A stretch of DNA of 6,632 bases from Milkweed yellows phytoplasma str. MW1 (GCF_000309485.1 NZ_AKIL01000141.1:1-6632), one strand, 5' to 3'. Shown: positions 1 to 5,845, counted from the stretch's first letter. Notes: generated by a model from the letters alone, not told the origin. Numbers and translations are program-made.

Positions 1-9
1 TACATATTA

Positions 10-15
10 TATAAT
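10..15 (+). promoter_or_regulatory. Putative -10 box of the SVM-type gene
   Basis: A perfect TATAAT lies 31 bases before the ATG at 47, followed by an AT-rich leader and the ribosome binding site AAAGGAGTGG at 31-40. The matching -35 box would lie left of the window, so it cannot be checked. TATAAT-like strings are common in such AT-rich DNA; the call rests on its position. Confidence 0.45.
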
Positions 16-46
16 GTAATTATTAAAAATAAAGGAGTGGCAATTA

Positions 47-292
47 ATGATTAAATTAAAGAATAAATTTCAAATAATAAGTTTTTGTTTATTTACTTTT
101 ATAGGTTTATTATTTATTTTTAATATTAAATGTTTTTATGCTTTACATGGGATAACTTTAGAAACGCAAAAGATACGATTAGAAGAAAGGAAAAATGAAC
201 TAAAGTCACAAGAAATAGTACTATCTAGAGAGCCAAGAAATAATGTAAATAATATTGAAAGATTATGTCATATTAGAACCAGAAATAGTTAA
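47..292 (+). CDS. SVM-family secreted protein (putative effector), probably truncated
   Basis: Residues 1-32 (MIKLKNKFQIISFCLFTFIG followed by LLFIFNIKCFYA) match the conserved signal peptide of phytoplasma SVM/SAP proteins: basic start, hydrophobic core, small residue at the cut site. Cleavage after Ala32 would leave a 49-residue mature peptide that is charged and helical in its first half (the KIRLEERKNELKSQE region). Proteins of this family leave the cell through the Sec pathway into plant or insect host cytoplasm; the family is defined by the signal peptide, and I do not recognise the mature part as any named effector. The start is set by AAAGGAGTGG at 31-40, six bases before ATG. The product is short, and the frame continues beyond the TAA at 290-292 for 35 more codons, so it may be a truncated form of a roughly 117-residue protein. 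A second, ruined SVM gene follows at 439. Confidence 0.8.
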   Translation: MIKLKNKFQIISFCLFTFIGLLFIFNIKCFYALHGITLETQKIRLEERKNELKSQEIVLSREPRNNVNNIERLCHIRTRNS

Positions 293-400
293 GATAGATA
301 TGGAAATATATATGATAATGCAACAAATTCAAATGCGAGACATTATACAATAAACCCAAAACATTCCGAGGCGAATAGAATAATTAGAAGAAAACATTAA
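293..400 (+). pseudogene. In-frame continuation of the SVM-type gene after a premature TAA
   Basis: Directly after the TAA at 290-292 the same frame stays open for 35 codons, beginning DRYGNIYDNATN and ending NRIIRRKH, then stops with TAA at 398-400. The composition (Asn, Arg and His rich, few hydrophobic residues, basic end) resembles a secreted effector tail and continues the preceding mature segment naturally. A CAA-to-TAA or AAA-to-TAA change at 290 would explain the split. No start codon with a ribosome binding site lies in this part, so it is probably not translated separately. A 35-codon gap could also occur by chance in this AT-rich DNA, but the GC-containing codons (GCG, CCA, TCC, GAG) argue for former coding. 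Confidence 0.5.
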
Positions 401-438
401 ATAATAATTAAATATAAATAAAAAGAGATTTTTCATTA

Positions 439-703
439 ATGTTCAATTTAAAATAATTTATCTTTGTTTAATAAATTTTAAAGGATTGTTATTTATAATA
501 AATAATCAAAAATTAACGGCGATGAATAATAATGAATTTGGAACTAGTAATACTCCGTCAATAAAATTCGCGAAAATGCAAGCAAAAAAGCTAATGTAGA
601 AAAATAAATATCACAAGAAAGACATAATCAAAATAATCTTCAAAAAATTGAAAATCTTACTAAAATATCAACAAATTTAACAAAATTAATTAATAATCAA
701 TGA
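439..703 (+). pseudogene. Degraded second SVM-type secreted protein gene
   Basis: ATGTT at 439-443 is followed, out of frame, by codons from 444 reading QFKIIYLCLINFKGLLFIIN then NQKLTA, which is an SVM signal peptide (compare KFQIISFCLFTFIGLLFIFN in the gene at 47). A deletion of about 13 bases after ATGTT would remove KLKN and shift the frame. The mature part then reads MNNNEFGTSNTPSIK in that frame (522-566). One lost A in the run at 563-566 moves it to the next frame: KIRENASKKANVEK, a TAA at 605-607, then ISQERHNQNNLQKIENLTKI and so on, ending LINNQ and TGA at 701-703. The C-terminal part is Asn/Lys/Gln rich and probably helical. Repaired, the gene would encode about 90 residues, normal for the family. 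With three lesions it is a pseudogene. I do not recognise the mature sequence as a named effector. Confidence 0.72.
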
Positions 704-970
704 TGGTTTGTTTAACTAATGAAGTTTTAAACATTTTAACTTCTTTTACAAGCATTTCCATGCCACCTGATTTTTTTAACTTCTTTTTCTTCTCTTTTTA
801 ACGATTTATTATTAAAAACCATGAAGCAATAACCAAGGTTTACGTTCTGTTGATATATATATTATTTTACCGATGGATCTTTATCATTTATATGATTTTT
901 GTTATCATATATAATGTTAGATTTATATTACGTATTTCTAAAAAAGAAAAATTACCTCAATTAACTAAAT
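704..970. other. Gene-free stretch with coding-like debris on the minus strand
   Basis: No intact gene is visible. On the minus strand, 850-815 reads TERKPWLLLHGF before a stop, and 797-690, in another frame, reads KEKKKKLKKSGGMEMLVKEV followed by KMFKTSLVKQTIIDY and TAA. The Lys/Glu-rich text with occasional Gly, Met and Trp looks like a decayed gene rather than random AT-rich DNA, and it overlaps the 3' end of the broken SVM gene. The family cannot be named from this. No tRNA-like or rRNA-like element was seen. Confidence 0.3.
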
Positions 971-1003
971 AAAAAAAACTAACTTTTTCAAGTTAGTTTT
1001 TTT
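971..1003 (-). terminator. Intrinsic terminator of hsp20 (possibly bidirectional)
   Basis: AAAAAAACTAACT at 972-984 pairs perfectly with AGTTAGTTTTTTT at 991-1003 around the six-base loop TTTTCA. Read on the minus strand, the stem ends in an eight-T tract, about 80 bases after the hsp20 stop codon. The plus strand also has a T tract, so it could stop leftover transcription from the effector relics as well. Confidence 0.85.
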
Positions 1004-1081
1004 ATGATATATAATTCATTATTTGAAAATATCCCACAATAAAATCAATCATAGGATCTAAATGAATTAATAGATTGTTTA

Positions 1082-1498
1082 TCATTTTAATTCTAAATAT
1101 TGTTTTTCCGGTTGTTTAATAGTTTTTTTAGGAATCACTAATTTTAATATTCCTTCTTGTAAAGTTCCTTCTACTTCTTTTAAATCGAAATTTTTATCTA
1201 AATAGAAACTACGTTTAAAAACACCTTTAAATCTTTCTTTTCTAATGAAATTAGGCTCTTTTTCTTCTTTTTCATGAGAATTATTGGCTTCAATAATTAA
1301 GTAACCATTTTCTAAAGCGACTTTGACGTCTTCTTTTTTAAAGCCCGGTAATTCAACATTGATAATATATTGTTTATCTTGTTCTTGAATATCGGTTTTC
1401 ATAATATTGTTTGTTTTAACAAAAGGGTTTAATGTATTGATATCTTCAAAAAAATTTTCAAATAAATCTTGATTTGGATTAATTAAATTAAATAACAT
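1082..1498 (-). CDS. hsp20: Small heat-shock protein, Hsp20/alpha-crystallin family
   Basis: A cytoplasmic ATP-independent holdase that binds unfolding proteins and keeps them refoldable by DnaK/DnaJ/GrpE. The 138-residue length is normal for the family. A short variable N-terminal arm (1-32, Phe and Asn rich) precedes the alpha-crystallin domain (about 33-125), with the typical ELPGFKKEDVKV strand region (49-60), the RKERFKGVFKRSFYL segment (86-100) and the closing GTLQEGILKLVIPKK (111-125; the usual A-x-x-x-n-G-v-L motif has Gly for Ala). The last residues, LEL at 135-137, may serve as the I/L-x-I/L motif that docks dimers into oligomers. The start is fixed by AAGGAGTG at 1514-1507, eight bases before ATG. 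It is monocistronic by layout, with its own promoter and CIRCE operator upstream and a strong terminator downstream. It may be annotated as ibpA in related genomes. Confidence 0.96.
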   Translation of the reverse strand: MLFNLINPNQDLFENFFEDINTLNPFVKTNNIMKTDIQEQDKQYIINVELPGFKKEDVKVALENGYLIIEANNSHEKEEKEPNFIRKERFKGVFKRSFYLDKNFDLKEVEGTLQEGILKLVIPKKTIKQPEKQYLELK

Positions 1499-1510
1499 GA
1501 ATTGAACACT

Positions 1511-1537
1511 CCTTTTATATTATTTTTTATATAAAGA
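1511..1537 (-). promoter_or_regulatory. Candidate SD-sequestering hairpin (RNA thermometer) of hsp20
   Basis: In the hsp20 leader, UCUUUAUAU (1537-1529) can pair with AUAUAAAAGG (1520-1511) through nine pairs, one of them U-G, with a single bulged A and an eight-base loop. This covers the first part of the Shine-Dalgarno sequence AAGGAGTG. A weak, AU-rich, bulged stem over the SD is the usual design of heat-shock RNA thermometers, which often control Hsp20 genes. The pairing is seen in the sequence; the function is inference, and AT richness makes chance pairing easy. Confidence 0.35.
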
Positions 1538-1560
1538 CAAAATTAAAAAAGCTTTTAGAA

Positions 1561-1598
1561 GAAACTTAAAACATTTTTCTATTTTTTATTTTAAGTTC
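1561..1598 (-). repeat. Inverted repeat at the 5' end of the hsp20 leader
   Basis: TTTTAAGTT at 1589-1597 and AACTTAAAA at 1563-1571 are a perfect 9-bp inverted repeat around a 17-base A-rich loop. The predicted transcription start lies near 1598, so this would form a hairpin at the very 5' end of the mRNA. It could protect the transcript from decay; no T tract follows, so it is not a terminator. Confidence 0.45.
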
Positions 1599-1604
1599 AC
1601 TTTT

Positions 1605-1633
1605 ATTCTATCAAAAAAAACTAGCACTGTCAA
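1605..1633 (-). promoter_or_regulatory. Sigma-70-type promoter of hsp20
   Basis: On the minus strand, a perfect -35 box TTGACA (1633-1628) is separated by exactly 17 bases from TAGAAT (1610-1605), one mismatch from the -10 consensus. Transcription should begin near 1598, giving a leader of about 100 bases. The -35 box lies inside the CIRCE operator, so a bound repressor would block polymerase. Confidence 0.85.
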
Positions 1634-1647
1634 GAGGTGAATGCTAA
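1621..1647 (-). promoter_or_regulatory. CIRCE operator (HrcA binding site) of hsp20
   Basis: The consensus is TTAGCACTC, nine bases, GAGTGCTAA. On the minus strand the site reads TTAGCATTC, ACCTCTTGA, CAGTGCTAG: 8 of 9 and 7 of 9 matches with the correct spacer length. It overlaps the -35 box of the hsp20 promoter. HrcA is the heat-shock repressor found with grpE-dnaK-dnaJ in many Gram-positive bacteria and mollicutes; its gene is not in this window, so the regulator is inferred from the site. Confidence 0.85.
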
Positions 1648-1735
1648 TTTTTTAAAAAAGATTTATTTTGTTAATAAGGACCTTTTTATATTGTAAAAAT
1701 ATAGTTGATAATATGTAAAAAATACAAAATAACAC

Positions 1736-2824
1736 TTATATTCCTAATATTTCTTGTTGTTGGATTAAAAGTTCTTCTCCTTTATGGGTTAAATGTAATT
1801 TTTCGCCTTCTAATTGAACATAACCTTCTTGAAATGTTTTTTTTAAACATTTTTGATAAAAAGAAGAAGACCATTTTAAGGATTTTTGGGTTTGAATAAT
1901 ATTTTCTTTTTTTTCGTGGTTTTGGATATGAATCAATAAGTTAATCATCCCAAAATATTTTCTTTGTTTATTCTTTTGGATTAATTTGGTTATTACTCCA
2001 TTTTTGGTTTCAAAAATAAAGAATAATAAAAAAATTAATAACATCGCTGAAGAAATAGCACCTGATAAAGTCATATTAAACCAAATACCCGCACTATAAC
2101 CTACAAAAACTCCTAGAAAAGCGAAAAACATAGAAAATAAAACACTACTAAATAAATTTTTAGTAATTAATAAAGCGGTAGCCGCAGGTGCGATAAAAAA
2201 GGAAATCATTAGTATAGAACCCGACATTTCAAAGGCGGCTACAGATGTTGCGGAGACTAAAGTGATTAAAATATAATTGATTAAAGTAGGATAAAAACCT
2301 AAAGAAACAGCTAAATTTTTATCAAAAAGAGATAATTTTAATTCTTTATAAAAGACTAGACAAAAGAATAAATTCAGTAAAAAAACAGGTAAAATAATTT
2401 TAATTTTACTGCTATTTATGAATTCTAAACTACCAGTAAAAACGGCGTCAATATCTAAATGAGCATCACGAATATAAATAGTTATGATAAAGACTGCTAA
2501 AGCGAATAAAAAAGCAAAAGTAATTCCAATAGCTGCATCTTCGTTAATTTTGCTATGTTGAGAGAGGATATCGCTCAAATAAGATGTAAAAACACCTATT
2601 AACGTAGCTCCCATGATTAAATAAGGAGAATTAAGATCCCGCACTATTAAAAAAGTTAAGACAATACCTAATAAAACACTGTGACTAATAGCATCAATTA
2701 CCATCGGCATTCTTTTTAAAATTAAAAAAACACCTAAAATAGAGGCAGCCATAGCTGTTAAAACTGCGATAAAAAAACTATTAAAATCAAAATTATTGCT
2801 AAATTCGGAAAAATTATTAATCAT
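1736..2824 (-). CDS. mntD: Metal ABC transporter permease with C-terminal winged-helix-like tail
   Basis: Integral membrane subunit of the ABC-3 family (Mn/Zn/Fe importers), forming the channel with the partner permease encoded upstream. About eight hydrophobic segments fill residues 15-272. Family marks are DAISHSVLLGI (44-54) and the core EMSGSILMISFFIAPAA (199-215), which contacts the ATPase and lines the path. Residues 290-362 are soluble: a Leu/Ile-rich helix (INLLIHIQNHE), a basic middle (KSLKWSSSFYQKCLKKTFQE) and EGEKLHLTHKGEELL, which resembles the wing of DtxR/MntR-type winged helices. The length of 362 exceeds the usual 270-300 because of this tail. It is the last gene of the operon; its ATG overlaps the previous stop by 8 bases (2817-2824), with AAAGGGGA just upstream, so translation is probably coupled. 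The metal is uncertain; the mnt symbol is by analogy with the ATPase. Confidence 0.93.
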   Translation of the reverse strand: MINNFSEFSNNFDFNSFFIAVLTAMAASILGVFLILKRMPMVIDAISHSVLLGIVLTFLIVRDLNSPYLIMGATLIGVFTSYLSDILSQHSKINEDAAIGITFAFLFALAVFIITIYIRDAHLDIDAVFTGSLEFINSSKIKIILPVFLLNLFFCLVFYKELKLSLFDKNLAVSLGFYPTLINYILITLVSATSVAAFEMSGSILMISFFIAPAATALLITKNLFSSVLFSMFFAFLGVFVGYSAGIWFNMTLSGAISSAMLLIFLLFFIFETKNGVITKLIQKNKQRKYFGMINLLIHIQNHEKKENIIQTQKSLKWSSSFYQKCLKKTFQEGYVQLEGEKLHLTHKGEELLIQQQEILGI

Positions 2825-3920
2825 GAAATTCCCCTTTCATTAATTTTTCTACTAATTGTTGCCCTTTTACAGTTAAAGTAATTTTTTTTTGATTATAAGC
2901 GAAGTATTTTCGTTCCAAAAACGAAGCTTCTACGGGATAATTTTCATGTTCTATTTGTTGATCTTTTTGGTTATAGATATGAATCAAAAATTTATATTTT
3001 TTAATTTTTTTTTGATATTGGTTACTTTGTAAACGGGTTTTTAAAATACCATGTTTAGGGGCCAAATATAAAGAAATAAAAACAAATAAAGATAAAAAGA
3101 TTGTAATAATCGGACCAGTAGGAACATGCGGCCAACCTATATCAATAACGCTAAAAATAGTGCCTAAAAAACCAGCTATTAAGGAAAAAAGAGAGGCTAA
3201 AAAAATATTTATTTTTAATTTATCACTCCATTGTCGGGCAGATATTGCAGGAGCAATGATAAAAGCGCTCATTAAAACAATTCCAGCAATCCTTAAACCA
3301 ATAATAACAACAGTTATGGTTAAAACATTAATGATTTTTTTCATTATTTTAGCATTAAATCCAACACTTTGAGAAAAGGAAGGGTCAAAAATAAATATTT
3401 TTAATTCTTTTTTAAACACATAAATAAGGGTTAAAACCAAAAGAGCAATTATACACACCGTATATACATCTTTGTTAGACATAGAAGCTATTTGCCCAAG
3501 GGTTAATTTTTCTAATTGAGCGATAGAAGGATTGGAGTTTTTTTGTTGTATAATAGATAAAAGCATCTGTCCTAAACCAAAAAAAGCCGACAGAATTAAA
3601 GCCAAAATAGCGTCATATTGGATGGGTGAATTTTTTTTAATCATTTCTATTAAAGATAAAGCTATTATAGATATTATAAAAGCTCCTATGATTAAAACTA
3701 ATATGCCGGGTTGTTTGGCAGAATCATCTCCCATAATTAAACCATGTACAAAATAAGCTAATACGATTCCTGGTAGAGAAACATGAGATAAAACATCTCC
3801 TACTAAAGCTTTTTTATTTAAAACCACAAAAACGCCTAAAATAGCCGCAGCTAAACCTAAAACAGCGATACCAATTAATTGATAACTAATATCATTAATT
3901 AAACGAAAAATTTCCATCAT
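2817..3920 (-). CDS. mntC: Metal ABC transporter permease with C-terminal winged-helix-like tail
   Basis: Second ABC-3 family permease of the importer, paralogous to the following gene. Around eight hydrophobic segments span residues 12-287. Characteristic motifs are GDVLSHVSLPGI (41-52) and GLRIAGIVLMSAFIIAPAI (208-226). After APKHGIL the chain becomes basic and soluble (about 296-367); helix KKYKFLIHIYNQ and the end KITLTVKGQQLVEKLM repeat the layout of the other permease tail, again like a degenerate DtxR/MntR winged helix. Two adjacent ATG codons (3920 and 3917) could start it; the first overlaps the TGA of the ATPase gene as ATGA and is eight bases from GAGGAG, so it is chosen. The two different permeases imply a heterodimeric channel. 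Long MntC/TroC-type permeases with a tail are known from other Gram-positive bacteria and spirochaetes. Confidence 0.93.
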   Translation of the reverse strand: MMEIFRLINDISYQLIGIAVLGLAAAILGVFVVLNKKALVGDVLSHVSLPGIVLAYFVHGLIMGDDSAKQPGILVLIIGAFIISIIALSLIEMIKKNSPIQYDAILALILSAFFGLGQMLLSIIQQKNSNPSIAQLEKLTLGQIASMSNKDVYTVCIIALLVLTLIYVFKKELKIFIFDPSFSQSVGFNAKIMKKIINVLTITVVIIGLRIAGIVLMSAFIIAPAISARQWSDKLKINIFLASLFSLIAGFLGTIFSVIDIGWPHVPTGPIITIFLSLFVFISLYLAPKHGILKTRLQSNQYQKKIKKYKFLIHIYNQKDQQIEHENYPVEASFLERKYFAYNQKKITLTVKGQQLVEKLMKGEFHD

Positions 3921-4678
3921 TTATCAGACTCCTCTTTAGAATTATTGGAAAATTTTTTAAAAAAATCAAATTGATAAGTTTTTTTAAGGTTTTCTGGAGT
4001 AAAAACCTCTTGAACTGGTCCACTATTGATTTTTTTCACATTTAACAAAGTGACGTAATCAAAATAGTGTGTAACCGTATTTAAATCATGATGAACCACT
4101 AATACTGTTTTTCCTTGATTTTTCAACTCTTTTAAAACTGACATAATAGCTTTTTCTGTTTTAGAATCGACCCCTTGAAATGGTTCATCCATTAAATAAA
4201 AGTCTCCTTGTTGAGCTAAAGCTCTGGCTAAAAAAACTCTTTGTTGTTGACCGCCAGAAAGTTCGGAAATTTGGCGATCTTTTAAATCTAGCATTTCTAC
4301 TTTTTTTAAAGCCTCTAAAGTGATTTGTTTATCTTTTGTTTTAGGTCTTTTAAACCAACCTAAAGAACCATATCTACCCATTAAAACAACTTCAAAAACG
4401 TTAATAGGGAAATCCCAATCCACAGTATTTCTTTGCGGAACATAAGCTATTTTTTTATAAATTTGTTGATATTTTTGGTTATTAAATAAAATTTCTCCTG
4501 ATACTTTAGGAATTAAATTTAAAATAGCTTTTAATAAAGTGGATTTCCCTGCTCCATTAGGCCCGATAATGGCCATTATAGAACCTGGGAAGATATCTAA
4601 ATCAATATCCCATAAAACCGGTTTTAAATGGTAAGCCACCGTTAAATCTTTAATAGTAATAGCTCTTTTTTTATTCAT
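3917..4678 (-). CDS. mntB: Metal ABC transporter ATP-binding protein, manganese type
   Basis: The cytoplasmic ATPase that powers the importer. All nucleotide-binding motifs are intact in its 253 residues: Walker A GPNGAGKST (39-47), Q-loop Gln82 in AYVPQRNTVDWDFP, signature LSGGQQQR (140-147), Walker B FYLMDEP (160-166), D-loop GVDS (169-172) and switch histidine His197 in VVHHDL. The stretch TVDWDFPINVFEVVLMGRYG followed by SLGWFKRP is typical of the MntB/TroB/SitB branch (Mn/Fe) rather than ZnuC, which guides the symbol. The start ATG overlaps the TGA of the binding-protein gene (4675-4678) and follows AAAGGA at about nine bases. The Lys/Glu/Ser-rich end (KKFSNNSKEESDK) runs into the next gene, again overlapping by four bases. 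Length is normal. Confidence 0.96.
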   Translation of the reverse strand: MNKKRAITIKDLTVAYHLKPVLWDIDLDIFPGSIMAIIGPNGAGKSTLLKAILNLIPKVSGEILFNNQKYQQIYKKIAYVPQRNTVDWDFPINVFEVVLMGRYGSLGWFKRPKTKDKQITLEALKKVEMLDLKDRQISELSGGQQQRVFLARALAQQGDFYLMDEPFQGVDSKTEKAIMSVLKELKNQGKTVLVVHHDLNTVTHYFDYVTLLNVKKINSGPVQEVFTPENLKKTYQFDFFKKFSNNSKEESDK

Positions 4679-5724
4679 TTATTCAGTTCCTTTGTAATTA
4701 TTTCGATATTATGTAAAAATGTTTGTAAATAATTTAAATTAGCATTTAAAGAGTCGGAAAATAAACCGTTTTCACCTTCACACATTTTAATATGATAATC
4801 GCCTTTTTCTACCATTTCTTTTAAACTTTGTAATGTGTTGTTTGTCATTGAACTTTCGGTAAAAATGGCTTTTATTTGTTTATCTTTAATGTTTTGAGCT
4901 ATTCTTCTAATGTCGCCAATACTAGCTTCTGTTTGAGTAGAAGTGCCTTGGATAGCTTCTATTTCTAAGCAAGCTACTTTTCCAAAATAAGAAAAAGCAT
5001 CATGAGAAGTGACTAAATATCTTTTGTTTTCGGGTATACTTTGTAATGTTTTGATAGCTTCGTCTATTTTATTAATTACTGTGTTTTTATAATTTGTGAA
5101 ATTGTCATTTAAAATACCTTTAGCTTTTGTTTTTGTTTCGCCGTCTGTTTTTTCAGTTTTATCAATTAAGTTTTTTATTTCTTCTTTTAATAATTCTCCG
5201 ACTTCCATCCATAATTCGTAATTAAACCATATATGCGGATCATCTACACCATCATGTTGTATTATGTGGTTATTTGGATTTTCTTTCAATTTTTCTCCAA
5301 CATTAAATAATTTATCTGGCTTTTCTTCAGAAATTAATAATTGAAAAGCTTTTTCCATGTTAGCTTCTAAATGGAGCCCATTTATCACTATTAAATCACT
5401 TTGTAAAATAATCAAACGATGGTTAGGGAGAGGTTTATAATTATGAGGATCAACGCCTACTCCCATCATAGGTTTTTTTAATTCTAATAAATTATCGATC
5501 AATTGGTTATTTGGTGACTTTTTATCAGGAATGTTATTGTCGTTAAATTTATCATATAAAATATGCTGTGTTAAATCGTATAACATATTAGTTGTGGTCA
5601 CGATGGTTTTTTTATTCTTTTGGTTGATTTTTTGTTTATTTTGTTGTTGTATAAAATAAACAGAAGACAAAAAAACTAAAACAATTAAAATTGTTGAAAT
5701 AACGAATACATTAATTTTTTTCAT
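4675..5724 (-). CDS. mntA: Metal ABC transporter substrate-binding protein (ZnuA/TroA/PsaA family)
   Basis: Cluster A-I extracellular metal receptor, first gene of the operon, delivering Mn2+, Zn2+ or Fe2+ to the two permeases. Probable ligands are His94 (GVDPHNYKP), His164 (DDPHIWFN), His241 (TSHDAFSYFG) and Asp324 (GLFSDSLN). This His-His-His-Asp set is TroA-like; PsaA/MntC-type proteins have Glu at the third place. The IQGTSTQTEAS region (258-268) and FTESSM (288-293) are family marks. Residues 4-25 form one hydrophobic segment followed by a Gln/Lys/Asn-rich linker; there is no Cys and thus no lipobox, so the protein is probably held by an uncleaved anchor or released. The His-rich loop of ZnuA is absent. 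Start: AAAAGG six bases before ATG. At 349 residues it is slightly long for the family (about 300). Substrate cannot be settled from sequence. Confidence 0.94.
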   Translation of the reverse strand: MKKINVFVISTILIVLVFLSSVYFIQQQNKQKINQKNKKTIVTTTNMLYDLTQHILYDKFNDNNIPDKKSPNNQLIDNLLELKKPMMGVGVDPHNYKPLPNHRLIILQSDLIVINGLHLEANMEKAFQLLISEEKPDKLFNVGEKLKENPNNHIIQHDGVDDPHIWFNYELWMEVGELLKEEIKNLIDKTEKTDGETKTKAKGILNDNFTNYKNTVINKIDEAIKTLQSIPENKRYLVTSHDAFSYFGKVACLEIEAIQGTSTQTEASIGDIRRIAQNIKDKQIKAIFTESSMTNNTLQSLKEMVEKGDYHIKMCEGENGLFSDSLNANLNYLQTFLHNIEIITKELNK

Positions 5725-5816
5725 TTTTTTCCTTTTAGTATTTGAAAATATTTTTATGCGGGAAATGTGAATTATTTTTAATTTAACAGCTTTTTTTGAT
5801 CTATTGTGGGGATTGA

Positions 5817-5845
5817 TATATATATAGTATTGCTTGAATGTTCAA
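5817..5845 (-). promoter_or_regulatory. Probable promoter of the mntABCD operon
   Basis: On the minus strand TTGAAC (5845-5840) is followed after 17 bases by TATATA (5822-5817), giving a leader of about 85 bases before mntA. The -35 half overlaps a perfect palindrome TTGAATGTTCAA (5834-5845), a possible operator for a metal-responsive repressor. The match to consensus is moderate and the surrounding TATATATATA makes the exact -10 position uncertain. Confidence 0.5.

Noticed and set aside
1705..1899. Plus-strand ORF of 64 codons over the end of the mntD gene
   Set aside because: It is the antisense of the permease tail, has no ribosome binding site, and its hydrophobic text is a mirror of AT-rich codons.
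3160..3756. Plus-strand ORFs of 70 and 74 codons (3160-3372, 3532-3756) inside mntC
   Set aside because: Both lie antisense to membrane segments of a clear permease gene and have no independent signals.
3917..4678. Mycoplasma-type code (TGA as Trp)
   Set aside because: TGA ends the binding-protein and ATPase genes exactly at ATGA overlaps, and tryptophans are TGG, so the standard code applies.
5725..5820. Metal riboswitch in the mntA leader
   Set aside because: The leader is short (about 85 bases), lacks the manganese riboswitch (yybP-ykoY) motifs, and shows no strong stems.
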